Source of the DNA: Apostichopus japonicus
Lineage: Eukaryota > Echinodermata > Holothuroidea > Aspidochirotida > Stichopodidae
Length of the DNA: 64,000 nucleotides
Assembly (NCBI RefSeq): GCF_037975245.1
Contig: NC_092568.1
Span: 20,739,001 to 20,803,000, forward strand
Direction: 5' to 3'
This document shows, in pieces, positions 1 through 9,392 of the stretch; the stretch's first letter is position 1; every line of letters starts with the position of its first letter. The notes under the pieces are model-generated. The model did not search any database. It saw only the letters and a program-made list of their open reading frames with translations, and was not told the origin of the DNA. Position numbers and translations under genes: made by a program.

Positions 1-89
1 GACTGACTATAAAATATATCAACAGAATTTCCTAACGCGACCAATGGTGCCGTAAGAAAGCTACCGAAACGTGCTGGTGTGGCAGTTAT

Positions 90-116
90 GAGTGTCCGTG
101 CGTCTCACGGACACTC
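90..116. repeat. Perfect short hairpin (11-bp stem, 5-nt loop)
   Basis: GAGTGTCCGTG is followed by a five-base loop and its exact reverse complement CACGGACACTC. No T-tract or other signal accompanies it, so its role is unknown. Confidence 0.6.
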
Positions 117-445
117 TTTACTAGGATATAGTGTGTCCGCGGTCTGGAGTCTTCCGCCAGAGGAATTTTAGTTTCACAGCGGCTGCTATGGTAGTCCAGA
201 TGGGACATTAATTTTTTTCTACTTTTTGCTAGCTGTATCAATTCCATTGCTTCATCGAAATTTCGACACTTCAACTTTTTTTTTAGCACTACCGTGGAAC
301 GCATTCCTAATTGCAATGAGGGGGTTGGAGAGGGATGGGGGGGGGGGGAGGTGCAGCGGTCACCTCTGCTGGCCTGTCTCTACTTTAATGCACGTATCCC
401 GTCTGATGTATAGAGGAAGAGAAAGAGAAAGAGAAAACTACTTAC

Positions 446-556
446 AGATGGAAACATGACAAAATCATCGAACATGTTGCCATAAGCATCGATCCATTGA
501 ACTTGGACCACCAACACAGTCACCGCCACGAAGCACAATGCAAGAAACTTGTTCAT
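446..556 (-). CDS. First coding exon of a putative secreted peptide or protein
   Basis: The minus strand reads an ATG at 556 followed by a signal-peptide-like stretch (MNKFLALCFVAVTVLVVQVQ, then WIDA). The reading continues YGNMFDDFVMFPS and meets a consensus splice donor, TCT|GTAAGTAG, at 446/445. The exon is 37 codons in phase 0. A TATA box lies about 107 bp upstream of the ATG. The next exon would lie at lower coordinates or beyond the window; I could not choose an acceptor confidently. The short acidic/aromatic stretch after the signal would fit a secreted peptide precursor, but I do not recognise a family. The call rests on signal peptide, donor and TATA box occurring together; chance is not excluded. 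Confidence 0.5.
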
Positions 557-662
557 TTTTCCGGCAAACAAATACCGTAGTATAGGTCAGGATGATAAAG
601 CAAAGCTGGTTTCTTTTCCTACCAAAACCTAGCATATGACTGGTAAATAACGGATGTATCCA

Positions 663-671
663 CTTTATATA
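663..671 (-). promoter_or_regulatory. TATA box for the minus-strand secreted-protein exon
   Basis: TATATAAAG on the minus strand lies 107 bp upstream of the ATG at 556, so initiation would be expected near 635-640. It is placed from sequence and position only. Confidence 0.45.
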
Positions 672-2160
672 AGTCGCTAAAAATATCGACGGAGTCTATT
701 ATGAAGCTCGGGGATTCAGTTTATGTCTGAGGATGGGTAGAATACGTATTTGAAACATTTGAAATTTGGTTGTAACTTCATTTTATGTTTATCTTGGTCT
801 TTCAAGTTCCTATCCTGTTTACTTTTTTGTTTTCTTTTTTTTTTAATAAGCCGATCAGACGGAAAGACACTTTTTTATATATTTTTTTTATATGAGGTTA
901 GTTTTGTACAGGTTGACCTTTTTGTTTTCGTGCTTGTTCCTCTCTAGATTGAAGATTATGCTTAAATTAATCAGATATAAGTGGTAAATCAGAAACTTAT
1001 ATGTATTTCTAACTCCAAGCGAGTTGAAATTATGGGAAGAGAATTGGTCATGTTCCATTTTCTGGATTTTGTAAAAGAGGCGTGGCTGTTGGGATGGCAA
1101 CTTTGAAACTGAATCCCATGTAGGGTGCCTTGGGGGTCCATCCTTATATAAGAAACAATAACATTTTACACGGCAAATGAAGCATTCTGGGGAATATATA
1201 GACTATGATTCACTTATATCTTTAGGTCTTACCGCAGTTTTGTGCTAATAACCGCTATTGTATATTTGTGTGAGATTTAATTTGCGGGTTGTCGCCGCCG
1301 GCGGGAGAGGGGATGGGGATGGGGGGAGGGTACACCAAATACATAAAAAACTGTAAAACTGCGAGACCTTTTTATCACGCTTCCCAGTTTTATGTAGAAA
1401 TGTATACCCCGGGTCGCTCCTCTGTGACGTTGGATGTAATTAAATTCTCTTACTTTTTGCTTCAGAAGAGAGAGAAAGAGAGAAGCGAACAGTTTTAATT
1501 ATAGCGTGTTTGTTAAACAAAACAGTAGCTATTCTATAAATAAAGGTATTATAAATCCAATAAAGATTTTTTAATTAAGTGACAAAACTAATTAAACGCT
1601 ATTGAAATGTGGACTATGAGTATTACAGTTTGGAGTAAGAGTATTACCAAGCGAAAGTGGAAACGCTGTTTGTTATCCATTACATATATTACGAATTAGA
1701 AGAAAAAAAATCACAATGATATTTTCAAAATGATTTTTTTTTTCAACGGTATACAAGTCGCCATTTCCTCCCCCTTCCATCTGTGCAATCTTCGAATGTC
1801 AAACTCACATATGATCTTTTTTTCTTAATTATATTATTTACTATTGTATTAATTATATAAACTATTGTCCAGTCTTGCTTGTGTAAATTGCCATTTGTTG
1901 TTTATAGTTCCTGGGATCAGATACCGTGGGAATAGGTTTAATAGCAAATTATAGGCTTCGAAAGGCAGGAAAAGTAGTTTTGTCAGCATTTGTACTCATT
2001 CGTTCATCTTTATGATTATGGAAATGAAATTTAGTGAAAGTGCGGTTTATTTGGAGCATTTATGAAATAAGGTCTCTCGGGCATTTTTAATTGGGTCATT
2101 TGAGGTCGTTCTTGAAAAAAAAAATGTAAACGTGGTAGTCGCACTGCTCTTGGTCAAATT
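672..2160. other. Non-coding stretch, no gene recognised
   Basis: AT-rich sequence with T-runs near 830-890 and a G-rich patch near 1297-1330. The short open frames show no domain, no codon bias and no convincing splice context. Confidence 0.5.
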
Positions 2161-2163
2161 ATG

Positions 2164-2425
2164 GCTTTGTCGTAGCCAGAGGGGGGCCAGGGGGCAATAT
2201 CTCATTTGGAGCACCAAATTGCATCTAAGGTGAAAATGCAAAATTATGTACAAAATGGAGTGGGTGGGTTGAAGTATGCTATATTGCACCAAATTGCATC
2301 TGAGGCCACCTGGAAATGCAAAAAAATTCCAAAGGGGAGGGGGGCACCCCCCTTAGACCCCTCCCCAGGCCAGCCATCAGTCTTCAGCCCCCCCCCACTC
2401 AAAAGTACCTTCCTACGCCACTGAT
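2164..2425. mobile_element. Degenerate hAT-like MITE
   Basis: The right end reads ...CCTACGCCACTG, the reverse complement of a CAGTGGCGTAGG-type hAT terminus. The left end (CTTTGTCGTAGCCAGAGG) is a decayed match. The interior has two diverged copies of a motif containing ACCAAATTGCATCT and a GGGGG...CCCCC foldback near 2335-2375. No clear 8-bp target duplication survives, so the exact ends are uncertain. Confidence 0.45.
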
Positions 2426-3900
2426 TACAACTTACACGTCGGGTAGCTTCCAATTCAACATTTTAAACTCAATTTTGGAACCTTTTAAATTTAGAAAGTC
2501 ATTTATCTGACTTTTGAAATCGTATATCAATGTCATTGGATAACCATAGATATCTACGGTAACATCTTGCAAGAACTTTTGAAGATAAAAAACCCCAAAA
2601 GCAGTTAATAAGTTGCCTTTACGTGATCTTGAAATATTTTTAAAGGAAATTAAAGTTCTTACCTTGATACTTACACAACCGTATACGGTTATACCTATAT
2701 ACCATATGTAATGATTTCTTCTTCAAAGTGTCTATTGATGTTGATATTATCTATAAAGTTAATTAGCAATCTATTATTCGATGTTGATGTTAGTGGTAAT
2801 GGTTTCGACATGAGTCGGCAATTGATGAAATTCATAAACTGGGGATGTGGTGCTTTCATCGATGATACAGGGGTAATATATAAAATGATCATAGTTTGCA
2901 AGTATGGTGTGGGAGCGGGAAAGGAGGAGGTGGGGGGGGGGAGCAGGGGATGTAAACCTAGGATTACGAAGTGGACAGAATGGATTGCCTTCTGGGTGCT
3001 TTGGTTTTCCTTTCGACCGGCTCTTATCTTATCTCTTATCGTTAAAAAAAAACTAAATGCAAACAAATGGTTCTTACAACTGCAGAGAATATTTATTTTC
3101 AATATCTTTCTTCCCTACCTTTTGCTTTGTCTTTGCTTATGCACATGAATAGAAAATTTAATTTGTTTAATACAAAGCCTTATGGACGCATACAACGACT
3201 TGAAGAAAGTCAATTGAATTCAAGTTACCATCCATCCTTCTGATGTCCGCTATACACTACCCTGAGAAACTGGAAATGTTGTTCCAGACGGGAGAAACTC
3301 AAGCTGGGAATATAAAAATGACGCGCAGAGTGAAGACACAAAGGTGAAGACACAAAGGTGAAGACACAAAGGCGAAGAGACAAATTAATCATCTGAGACG
3401 GGTTTACCTCTTCTTCATCACTCATGTGAGTCTTCTAAGATGTTTTCGAACCTTCGTAAAAACTTTCTCGCTTCCGTGCACTAATTAAGCAATGCAAAAA
3501 TTCATACAATTGTAGAATCGCTTCACAGCTTCCGCCTCAGTCTGCAGTCTGTGACGGATGGAGGGAGGCAGTGATCTAGGGGAGTGGTTATGTTGTGTGA
3601 GTACATCCCCTCCCCCAAGTGGAATTACGACCACCCTTACCGATGTTGAACCTCTGGAATTGTTTGAAGCAACCCACACTATTTTCTCAAAAGAAATAAA
3701 TTCACACAAACAACCTAAATGTTTTTAACTATCTGTAGAAAGCTCGTTCGATTATTTATACGCTCTTTGGTTTGTAAAGATGTGTTACCACTCATTACAT
3801 CCGGAAAAAATTAATTTCACTTCATGGCCTGAATTCGTGGATGTTATTAAGGTCAGAATCTATTTATACGTATACAAGGACTTTTCGTAATAGCAAATAT
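2426..3900. other. Non-coding stretch with a short tandem repeat
   Basis: At about 3331-3380 a 14-bp unit (GAAGACACAAAGGT) repeats three to four times. Two overlapping open frames on opposite strands near 2700-3150 look like chance frames: neither has a recognisable domain or splice signal. Nothing else is supported. Confidence 0.45.
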
Positions 3901-4345
3901 TGGAAAAGAGACATTACAACAACAACAACAACAAAGTAAATAACAATTAAAACTAATTAAAAAGTTTTTTGTCAATACGTTAACTGACGTCACCATTACT
4001 TGGTCCTTTCTATTTAATTAACGAGTGTTATTGTCTTGCATGTAATGAATTCCATGTGAAGTATATTGGAAGCCCTCTATATATTGTCATAATGATCAGC
4101 GTAGATTTAATATTGGAAAAGAGACATTACAACAACAACAACAAAGTAAATAACAATTAAAACTAATTAAAAAAGTTTTTTTGTCAATACGTTAACTGAC
4201 GTCACCATTACTTGGTCCTTTCTATTTAATTAACGAGTGTTATTGTCTTGCATGTAATGAATCCCATGTGAAGTATATTGGAAGCCCTCTATATATTGTC
4301 ATAATGATCAGCGTAGATTAAATATTGGAAAAGAGACATTACCAA

Positions 4346-4417
<72 letters not shown>

Positions 4418-4747
4418 AAAAAACAAATAGTTTAGACTAATTAAGAGTTCGTTTTCTCAATACGTTTACTGACGTCATCATTCATATTGGTTATAAGAGA
4501 ATAGAGATTTGATTGGCCACTTTTTAGCTCCCAGTTCCGCCTTTTTGTTGTTCTGTTTTTTTTCTCTGTTTGCCAAACAAAACAGCCGAACGTACGTCAG
4601 AAGTATAAAGTAAATCAATTGGCTGAAATGAATCAAGAAGCTGTCCTTTTCATTTCATTAACAAGCCATATTGTCTTGAAAGTACTGAATCACATGTAAA
4701 GTATTTTGGAAGCCCTCTATATATTGTCTAGTGATCAGCGTAGATTG

Positions 4748-4752
<5 letters not shown>
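3901..4752 (+). repeat. Tandem repeat, ~213-bp unit, three copies, each with a TGACGTCA site
   Basis: Copies begin at 3901, 4114 and 4326, each with TGGAAAAGAGACATTAC, and end with a GATCAGCGTAGATT motif. The first two are nearly identical. The third is diverged and enlarged by an A-run/(TA)n tract at 4343-4411 and about 100 bp of extra sequence. Each copy contains a perfect palindromic CRE, TGACGTCA, at 3985-3992, 4197-4204 and 4470-4477. The array ends where the (TA)n bounding the mobile-element island begins. Confidence 0.85.

Positions 4753-4827
<75 letters not shown>
4753..4827. repeat. (TA)n microsatellite at the left edge of the island
   Basis: About 75 bp of pure TA dinucleotide directly precede the Penelope-type terminal sequence. 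Penelope-like elements are often found next to such tracts, so this may be the insertion site. Confidence 0.9.
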
Positions 4828-4831
<4 letters not shown>

Positions 4832-4890
4832 AGAGTAGGTTGGCGTCTATCTTGGCGCAGAGTGCTCTATGTCCATTGGACAGAGCGGAA
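4828..4890 (-). mobile_element. Penelope-type terminal extension outside the inverted repeat
   Basis: These bases lie between the (TA)n and the left inverted repeat and have no counterpart on the right side. They contain an imperfect foldback, GCTCT-GTCCA/TGGAC-AT-AGAGC on the minus strand. Assignment to the Penelope end is inferred from adjacency to the hammerhead motif. Confidence 0.4.
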
Positions 4891-4985
4891 TATATGTTGA
4901 TACTAGATGAGACTAGTGGAACACTAGTAGTTGTAACTCGGAGTTTCACGCTTTGTAGCGATCTTCAGACAACTGGTAGCTTCAA
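4891..4985 (-). repeat. Left copy of the 95-bp terminal inverted repeat
   Basis: The reverse complement is identical base for base to 14608-14702. Read on the minus strand it runs from TTGAAGCTACC through the hammerhead core to TATCAACATATA and then toward (TA)n. The pair encloses the two LINEs and the GIY-YIG ORF. Identity over 95 bp implies a recent common origin or gene conversion. Confidence 0.9.
4929..4974 (-). ncRNA. Hammerhead ribozyme motif (type I, short stem III), left copy
   Basis: On the minus strand: stem I AGTTGT; core CTGAAGA (matches CUGANGA); a 4-bp stem II CGCT/AGCG with loop ACAA; core GAAA; a 3-bp stem III ACT/AGT with loop CCG; U at the cleavage position; then ACAACT closing stem I over 6 bp. 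Every catalytic core position is present. The U-U apposition at the base of stem II departs from the usual G-C pair and could lower activity. Hammerheads of this short-stem-III form are known from Penelope-like retroelements. Predicted cleavage lies between 4935 and 4934. Confidence 0.8.
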
Positions 4986-5064
4986 CAACAATAAAGGAAT
5001 TTACCCCTGTTCGACCTCGCAAGAGGTCCTACGGGGGATAATATTTAAGTTTTGTAGAATAGAC

Positions 5065-5095
<31 letters not shown>

Positions 5096-5398
5096 CTAGG
5101 GAAAGTTGTCTATTATTCAAACAGGGAGATGCTGAGAAGTGAAGTATTGTTCGATTAACATTGTTAAGAAGCCATAAGTACACAGGAGGTCGGAGCTGAG
5201 GAGCCAATTAGGTATGGATCACTAAAGGGGGAGGAATTTCTATTTAAATGGGATAAAGAAGACAGAGCGGATTCTATTGTTTTGGTCGGAAGTGGTTGCT
5301 ACTTAGTGGGATTAATGGAGTTGTACTTAGAGTATAAGTACACCTGGAGTTTGTGGTTAGACCCACTTAGGAAATGGACTTTCTAAAGAGGAGAGGCT
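4986..5398 (-). mobile_element. 3' untranslated region of LINE A
   Basis: Read on the minus strand, the sequence after the ORF2 stop contains a 29-nt poly(A) (T-run 5067-5095). A further 81 nt holding a GACCTC...GAGGTC stem-loop (5013-5028) follow, up to the inverted repeat. The LINE may end at the poly(A), or at the repeat edge with the A-run internal. The second reading is favoured slightly because LINE B has a similar small stem-loop at a similar distance from its inverted repeat. Confidence 0.6.
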
Positions 5399-8176
5399 TT
5401 AGGTAAGAAGTTTGAATACAGAGAGGTGGTGGTTTTTACGGAAGTAAGTTAATGCTACATTATGTTTCAATAGAAGTTTATTGATCAATGGATCATTCTC
5501 TAGGTTGTTTTTGTATAGTTTGGTATTAAATTCTAAGAGTAGGGTGAATAAGGATTTTGTATTTCCTGCGAGGAGAACGTGAGAGGTAGCTATATAAGAA
5601 GGGATTTTTAGGGCAAGTCGGTAAGCTGTAGTGTGGATTCTACTTAGGATTTGTTTATTGGAGTCTGAGATGGTAAGCAGAGAGATGCTTCCGTAACTGA
5701 GAATTGGTTTTATTTTGGAGTTGTAGATTTGGATAGTGGTTTTCGCAGGGAAATTATACTTATGTGAGAGGATTTGGATGTATTTAAGGTGGGACCAGCA
5801 GCGGCCTGCGGTTCTAGTACAGTGTAGGTTAAAGGATAGTTTATTATCAAAAGTGATACCAAGGAAGGTTGCATTGGGAGAGGCAGTGATTGGGGAGTTG
5901 AACAGGTTAATTTTGGAAATATAGTTACGAAGTTTTGAGTTTTTAAAGGAGAAATTGACTAAGTTAGATTTTGAGGGGTTTATTTTTATTCTCCACATTG
6001 AGCACCAGTTTTCGAGATGTGTAATTGCTTTTTTGAGATTAAGTTCCGTTATATGAATATTTTTACTGGTGCTCCAGATGGCTATATCGTCAGCGTACTG
6101 ACTATAGTTGCAGTTTGAGAGAGGGGGGATGTTTAGATCATTTACAAACAGGGTGTAGAGGAGGGGACTGAGAACAGCGCCCTGAGGGGTGCCTGCACGA
6201 AGTGGAATGGGGTTAGAATGATGGTTTTTGTAGTAAATTTTTGTGTTGCGATCTTTAAGGAAAGAGGAAAGGAGTCTGGTGTAATTGGGGGGAAGATTAT
6301 AGTTTAGTAGCTTAATTCTTATGCCGTTGTGCCAGGTTTTGTCAAATGCTTTTTCGGCATCAAGGAAGAGGGCAGTGGTATATTGTTTTTTAATGAATCC
6401 GATTCGGATTTCTTCGGAAAGACGAAAAGTTTGATTTAAGGTAGATTTGTGTGTACGGAAACCTGATTGAGATGGGGAGAAATAATCATTTAGTTCTAAG
6501 TGAGTTCTAGTGCGGTTATCTATTATTCTTTCAAAAATTTTGCCAAGGGCTGGGAGGAGGCTAATTGGGCGGTAGTTTTGTATTTTGGTGCGGTCTTTAT
6601 TTGGTTTAGGTATTAGAATCATTTTTGCGTATTTCCACGGGGTTGGGAAATAGCCCAGTCTAAGTAAATCGTTAAAAAGAGGGATAATATGAGAGTTGAT
6701 GAAAATTGGTGGGGATTTTTTAAGCATTAAGTAATTAATATTGTCAAGACCAGGGGAGGAGGTATTTTTGCATTTTTTTGTGGCGCTATACCAATCGTTT
6801 AAGTCTATTTTTTTTAGTAGAGGGATGTTATCGTTGAGATATCCTGAGGAGTTGGGGGTAAAGCTGATTGCATTTCTGCTAATTGTTTGGTCTATTTCTT
6901 GTTTGAAATTGTTATCGTAAGGGGGGCCATCAAAGATATTAAAAATATTTTTAAAGTGTGATTCAATTAGCTTAATTTGATCTTGTGTATTTGTGATCAG
7001 GTTACCTGCATCATCTTTAATGCCTTGGTCTGAATTACCAGTGTTTGGGGTTAGAATGGGATTTATGATGTTTTTTAAGTTTTTCCAGAAGTGTTTTGGG
7101 TTTTTTTCATTTATGATCGAATCGCATTTGTTTTGGACTCGTTTTTGGTCGTCCGCCAAAATTTGTCTATTTATTTGTTTTTTAAGTTGGTTAATTTGGG
7201 TTTTTAGAGTTGGATCTCGAGAGATCATATAGGTTCTGCGAAGACGGCGTCTGAGTTTAATTAGTGTAAGAATATTCCTATTTAGTTTTCGATTTTTGTT
7301 TTGTTTTGTTTTTAACGGACAATGTTTTTTGAAGATATTGAAGATATGTTGGGCAATGCTGTCACAGTAGTTGTCAATATAATTTAGATCGTTGTTGTGG
7401 TTTTTGTAAATGGGGATAGTGTTATATGTTACAAGTTCCTTTTTAAATGTTGTCCAGTTTGTTTTATTGTAGTTATATGTTAAATCGTTATTTTGAATGC
7501 GATTTAGGTTTAAGTCTAGCTCAAAGAGGAGTGGAAGATGGTCACTAATTAGGTTATCTTCTAGGATTTGAGTTGAATGAGTTTTAGTTGCGAGGTGGTT
7601 TGAGGTTATGGCGTAGTCCAGTAGTTCAGTATTATTGTTTATTGGGTTTATCCTAGTTTTGGTATTTTGGTTTATTATAGTTAAGTTGTGTTTATCACAC
7701 AATTCTAAGAGGGATATGCCCTTTTCAGTTATTTTGGAGCTGCCAAAAATGATGTGGTGGGCGTTTAGATCTCCTAGTAGAATTGTGTTTTTGTTAGAGC
7801 ATTTTTTTATTATATCAGTTGATATGGGCTCTCTTGGGGGACTATAGTAGCTAATAATGTGGAGAGGCTTATTATCTCTTTCGAGTACGATTTCAATTAT
7901 TTGATTATTTGTTTGAGTTGGGTTGGAGAGGAGAGTGGCATTGAGATTAGTTTTTACAGCTATAAGTACTCCTCCTCTAGAGCGGGAGATATCATTTCTA
8001 AAAATTTGGTAACCTGGGATGTTCAGGTGGGATTTTGGGTTTAGTTTAGTTTCATTTAGCGAAATGACATCAGGGGAGTGGTTGGTAATTAAACTTAGTA
8101 GGAGACTCAGTTTTGGAAGGATACTGTTTATGTTTAGGTGGAGGAACTTAATCGAAGGTGGGAGGTTGTTTGTCAT
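5399..8176 (-). CDS. LINE A ORF2: apurinic-type endonuclease plus reverse transcriptase (Jockey-like)
   Basis: A 925-residue open frame with no stop or frameshift. The N-terminal endonuclease shows LHLNINSI, LNETKL, GDLNAHH, LDYAIT and ISDHLPL, the usual active-site blocks of the APE-type nuclease. The reverse transcriptase follows with PKPNKDR...NYRPISLLP, SQSGFR, FLDAEKAFDKTWH, GTPQGAVLSPLLY and the catalytic QYADDIAIW. The C-terminal region carries no RNase H, and the total length fits the Jockey group rather than the I clade. The nuclease nicks target DNA and the polymerase copies the element RNA from the 3' end. The ATG overlaps the ORF1 stop as ATGA (8173-8176), pointing to translation by termination and reinitiation. 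The intact frame suggests recent activity. Confidence 0.93.
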   Translation of the reverse strand: MTNNLPPSIKFLHLNINSILPKLSLLLSLITNHSPDVISLNETKLNPKSHLNIPGYQIFRNDISRSRGGVLIAVKTNLNATLLSNPTQTNNQIIEIVLERDNKPLHIISYYSPPREPISTDIIKKCSNKNTILLGDLNAHHIIFGSSKITEKGISLLELCDKHNLTIINQNTKTRINPINNNTELLDYAITSNHLATKTHSTQILEDNLISDHLPLLFELDLNLNRIQNNDLTYNYNKTNWTTFKKELVTYNTIPIYKNHNNDLNYIDNYCDSIAQHIFNIFKKHCPLKTKQNKNRKLNRNILTLIKLRRRLRRTYMISRDPTLKTQINQLKKQINRQILADDQKRVQNKCDSIINEKNPKHFWKNLKNIINPILTPNTGNSDQGIKDDAGNLITNTQDQIKLIESHFKNIFNIFDGPPYDNNFKQEIDQTISRNAISFTPNSSGYLNDNIPLLKKIDLNDWYSATKKCKNTSSPGLDNINYLMLKKSPPIFINSHIIPLFNDLLRLGYFPTPWKYAKMILIPKPNKDRTKIQNYRPISLLPALGKIFERIIDNRTRTHLELNDYFSPSQSGFRTHKSTLNQTFRLSEEIRIGFIKKQYTTALFLDAEKAFDKTWHNGIRIKLLNYNLPPNYTRLLSSFLKDRNTKIYYKNHHSNPIPLRAGTPQGAVLSPLLYTLFVNDLNIPPLSNCNYSQYADDIAIWSTSKNIHITELNLKKAITHLENWCSMWRIKINPSKSNLVNFSFKNSKLRNYISKINLFNSPITASPNATFLGITFDNKLSFNLHCTRTAGRCWSHLKYIQILSHKYNFPAKTTIQIYNSKIKPILSYGSISLLTISDSNKQILSRIHTTAYRLALKIPSYIATSHVLLAGNTKSLFTLLLEFNTKLYKNNLENDPLINKLLLKHNVALTYFRKNHHLSVFKLLT

Positions 8177-9324
8177 TTTGGTGATTGAGGAGGGCTGAAT
8201 ATTGAAGGTTGATGGAGACGTTCCATAATTAAAGTTTTCGGGATATTTAAGTTGAGGTGTTTTAATGCTAGAACGGTGGAGTAGCTAGCAAGGTCTTCAG
8301 GTTTTATGCTGATGTTGGCTTTTTGAAAGGTATATTGAACTAATTCAATTACAAATGTAGTGATATTAAGTTTTTCTTCGGTTGCGATTTTGTTTGTAAT
8401 TTCGATTTTAGGGGCAGCTTTTGTGACATTTGCATAAGTTTTCTGTACTTGTTGTTTGTTAATTGCTTCTGTTTTGGCTTCTTTAAATTTGGGGCAGCCT
8501 TTGTAAAGGGCGGCATGACTCCCTGAACAGTTTGCGCATTTCGTATTTTCTTTTTGTACTGGGCATTCTTTGACCCGGTGGTTTTCTCCACATCTTAGGC
8601 ATCTGGTTTGATTTTTGCAGGTGTGATGAGTGTGCCCAAAGAGCTGGCATTTGAAGCATTGGGTTACTTGGGGGGGTTCGTTATATTCTTCAGTTTTGTG
8701 TTTGGAATATCCTAGGTAAAGGCCTTGTTTGATCAGTGTTTGTTGCTGTTCTTTATCTTCGAAAGTTATTTTTACCTTCCAGGTAGGGTTGTTTGTTGCT
8801 CGACTGATTAATCTTTTTGTTTGGGTTGGTGAGTATTCTTGTTCTTTTAGTTCCTCTTCGATATCTTTAATTTGGATTTCGGGGTTTATACCGCAGGCAA
8901 CTACTGAGAAATTTCTTGATCTTGTTTTTTGGGGGATTCTAGGTTTGGGGTTTCCTAATTTAGTATTTTGTGTCCATGGTTGAAGGAGAATATTTGCCGA
9001 TTTAGGGTCATGGGGGGTAATTAGTATGTCGTTACTGCGGAGACGGTTTATGTTTAGTATCATGGCGTTTGGTTTCTCTTCGTTGATTAGTTTAGCTAGG
9101 GTTATAGGGTTATTTGATATTTCTGGGAGGATACCTGAGACGATGATTGATTGGGCGGATTTTTTTGGGGCTGTCTTGGAGTTTGGGGATGGGTTTGCCT
9201 CAACGGAATTAGGGCGTTGTCTTTTCCTACTGTTTTGAACTGGGATCCAGTCATTTATATCAAAGTCAAGAAGGTTAAGGTTGTCATCAAGGGGGTCAGT
9301 TAAAGTTGGGTTAGGGGTTGCCAT
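8173..9324 (-). CDS. LINE A ORF1: Gag-like nucleic-acid-binding protein with zinc knuckles
   Basis: The start is set at the ATG at 9324 (MATPNPTLTDPL...); the frame is open upstream to 9396 but without another ATG. The product is 383 residues. A central segment with a PTWKVKITF motif resembles the region preceding zinc knuckles in Jockey-type ORF1 proteins. Three knuckles follow: CFKCQLFGHTHHTC, CLRCGENHRVKEC and CANCSGSHAALYKGC. Such proteins bind element RNA and act as chaperones. It aligns with the LINE B ORF1 along its length (both have PxWKV, three knuckles and the YKGCP ending) but is clearly diverged. Its TGA stop overlaps the ORF2 ATG. Confidence 0.9.
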   Translation of the reverse strand: MATPNPTLTDPLDDNLNLLDFDINDWIPVQNSRKRQRPNSVEANPSPNSKTAPKKSAQSIIVSGILPEISNNPITLAKLINEEKPNAMILNINRLRSNDILITPHDPKSANILLQPWTQNTKLGNPKPRIPQKTRSRNFSVVACGINPEIQIKDIEEELKEQEYSPTQTKRLISRATNNPTWKVKITFEDKEQQQTLIKQGLYLGYSKHKTEEYNEPPQVTQCFKCQLFGHTHHTCKNQTRCLRCGENHRVKECPVQKENTKCANCSGSHAALYKGCPKFKEAKTEAINKQQVQKTYANVTKAAPKIEITNKIATEEKLNITTFVIELVQYTFQKANISIKPEDLASYSTVLALKHLNLNIPKTLIMERLHQPSIFSPPQSPK

Positions 9325-9392
9325 AATGGCAAAACAGCCCCTCCCTTTTGGATCTAAATGGCTTCTTGTACAATGAAAAATCGAGCAAAACT

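Noticed and set aside
2695-3148. Overlapping 135- and 145-codon frames on opposite strands
   Set aside because: Neither shows a domain, bias or splice signals, and overlapping frames of this size occur by chance.
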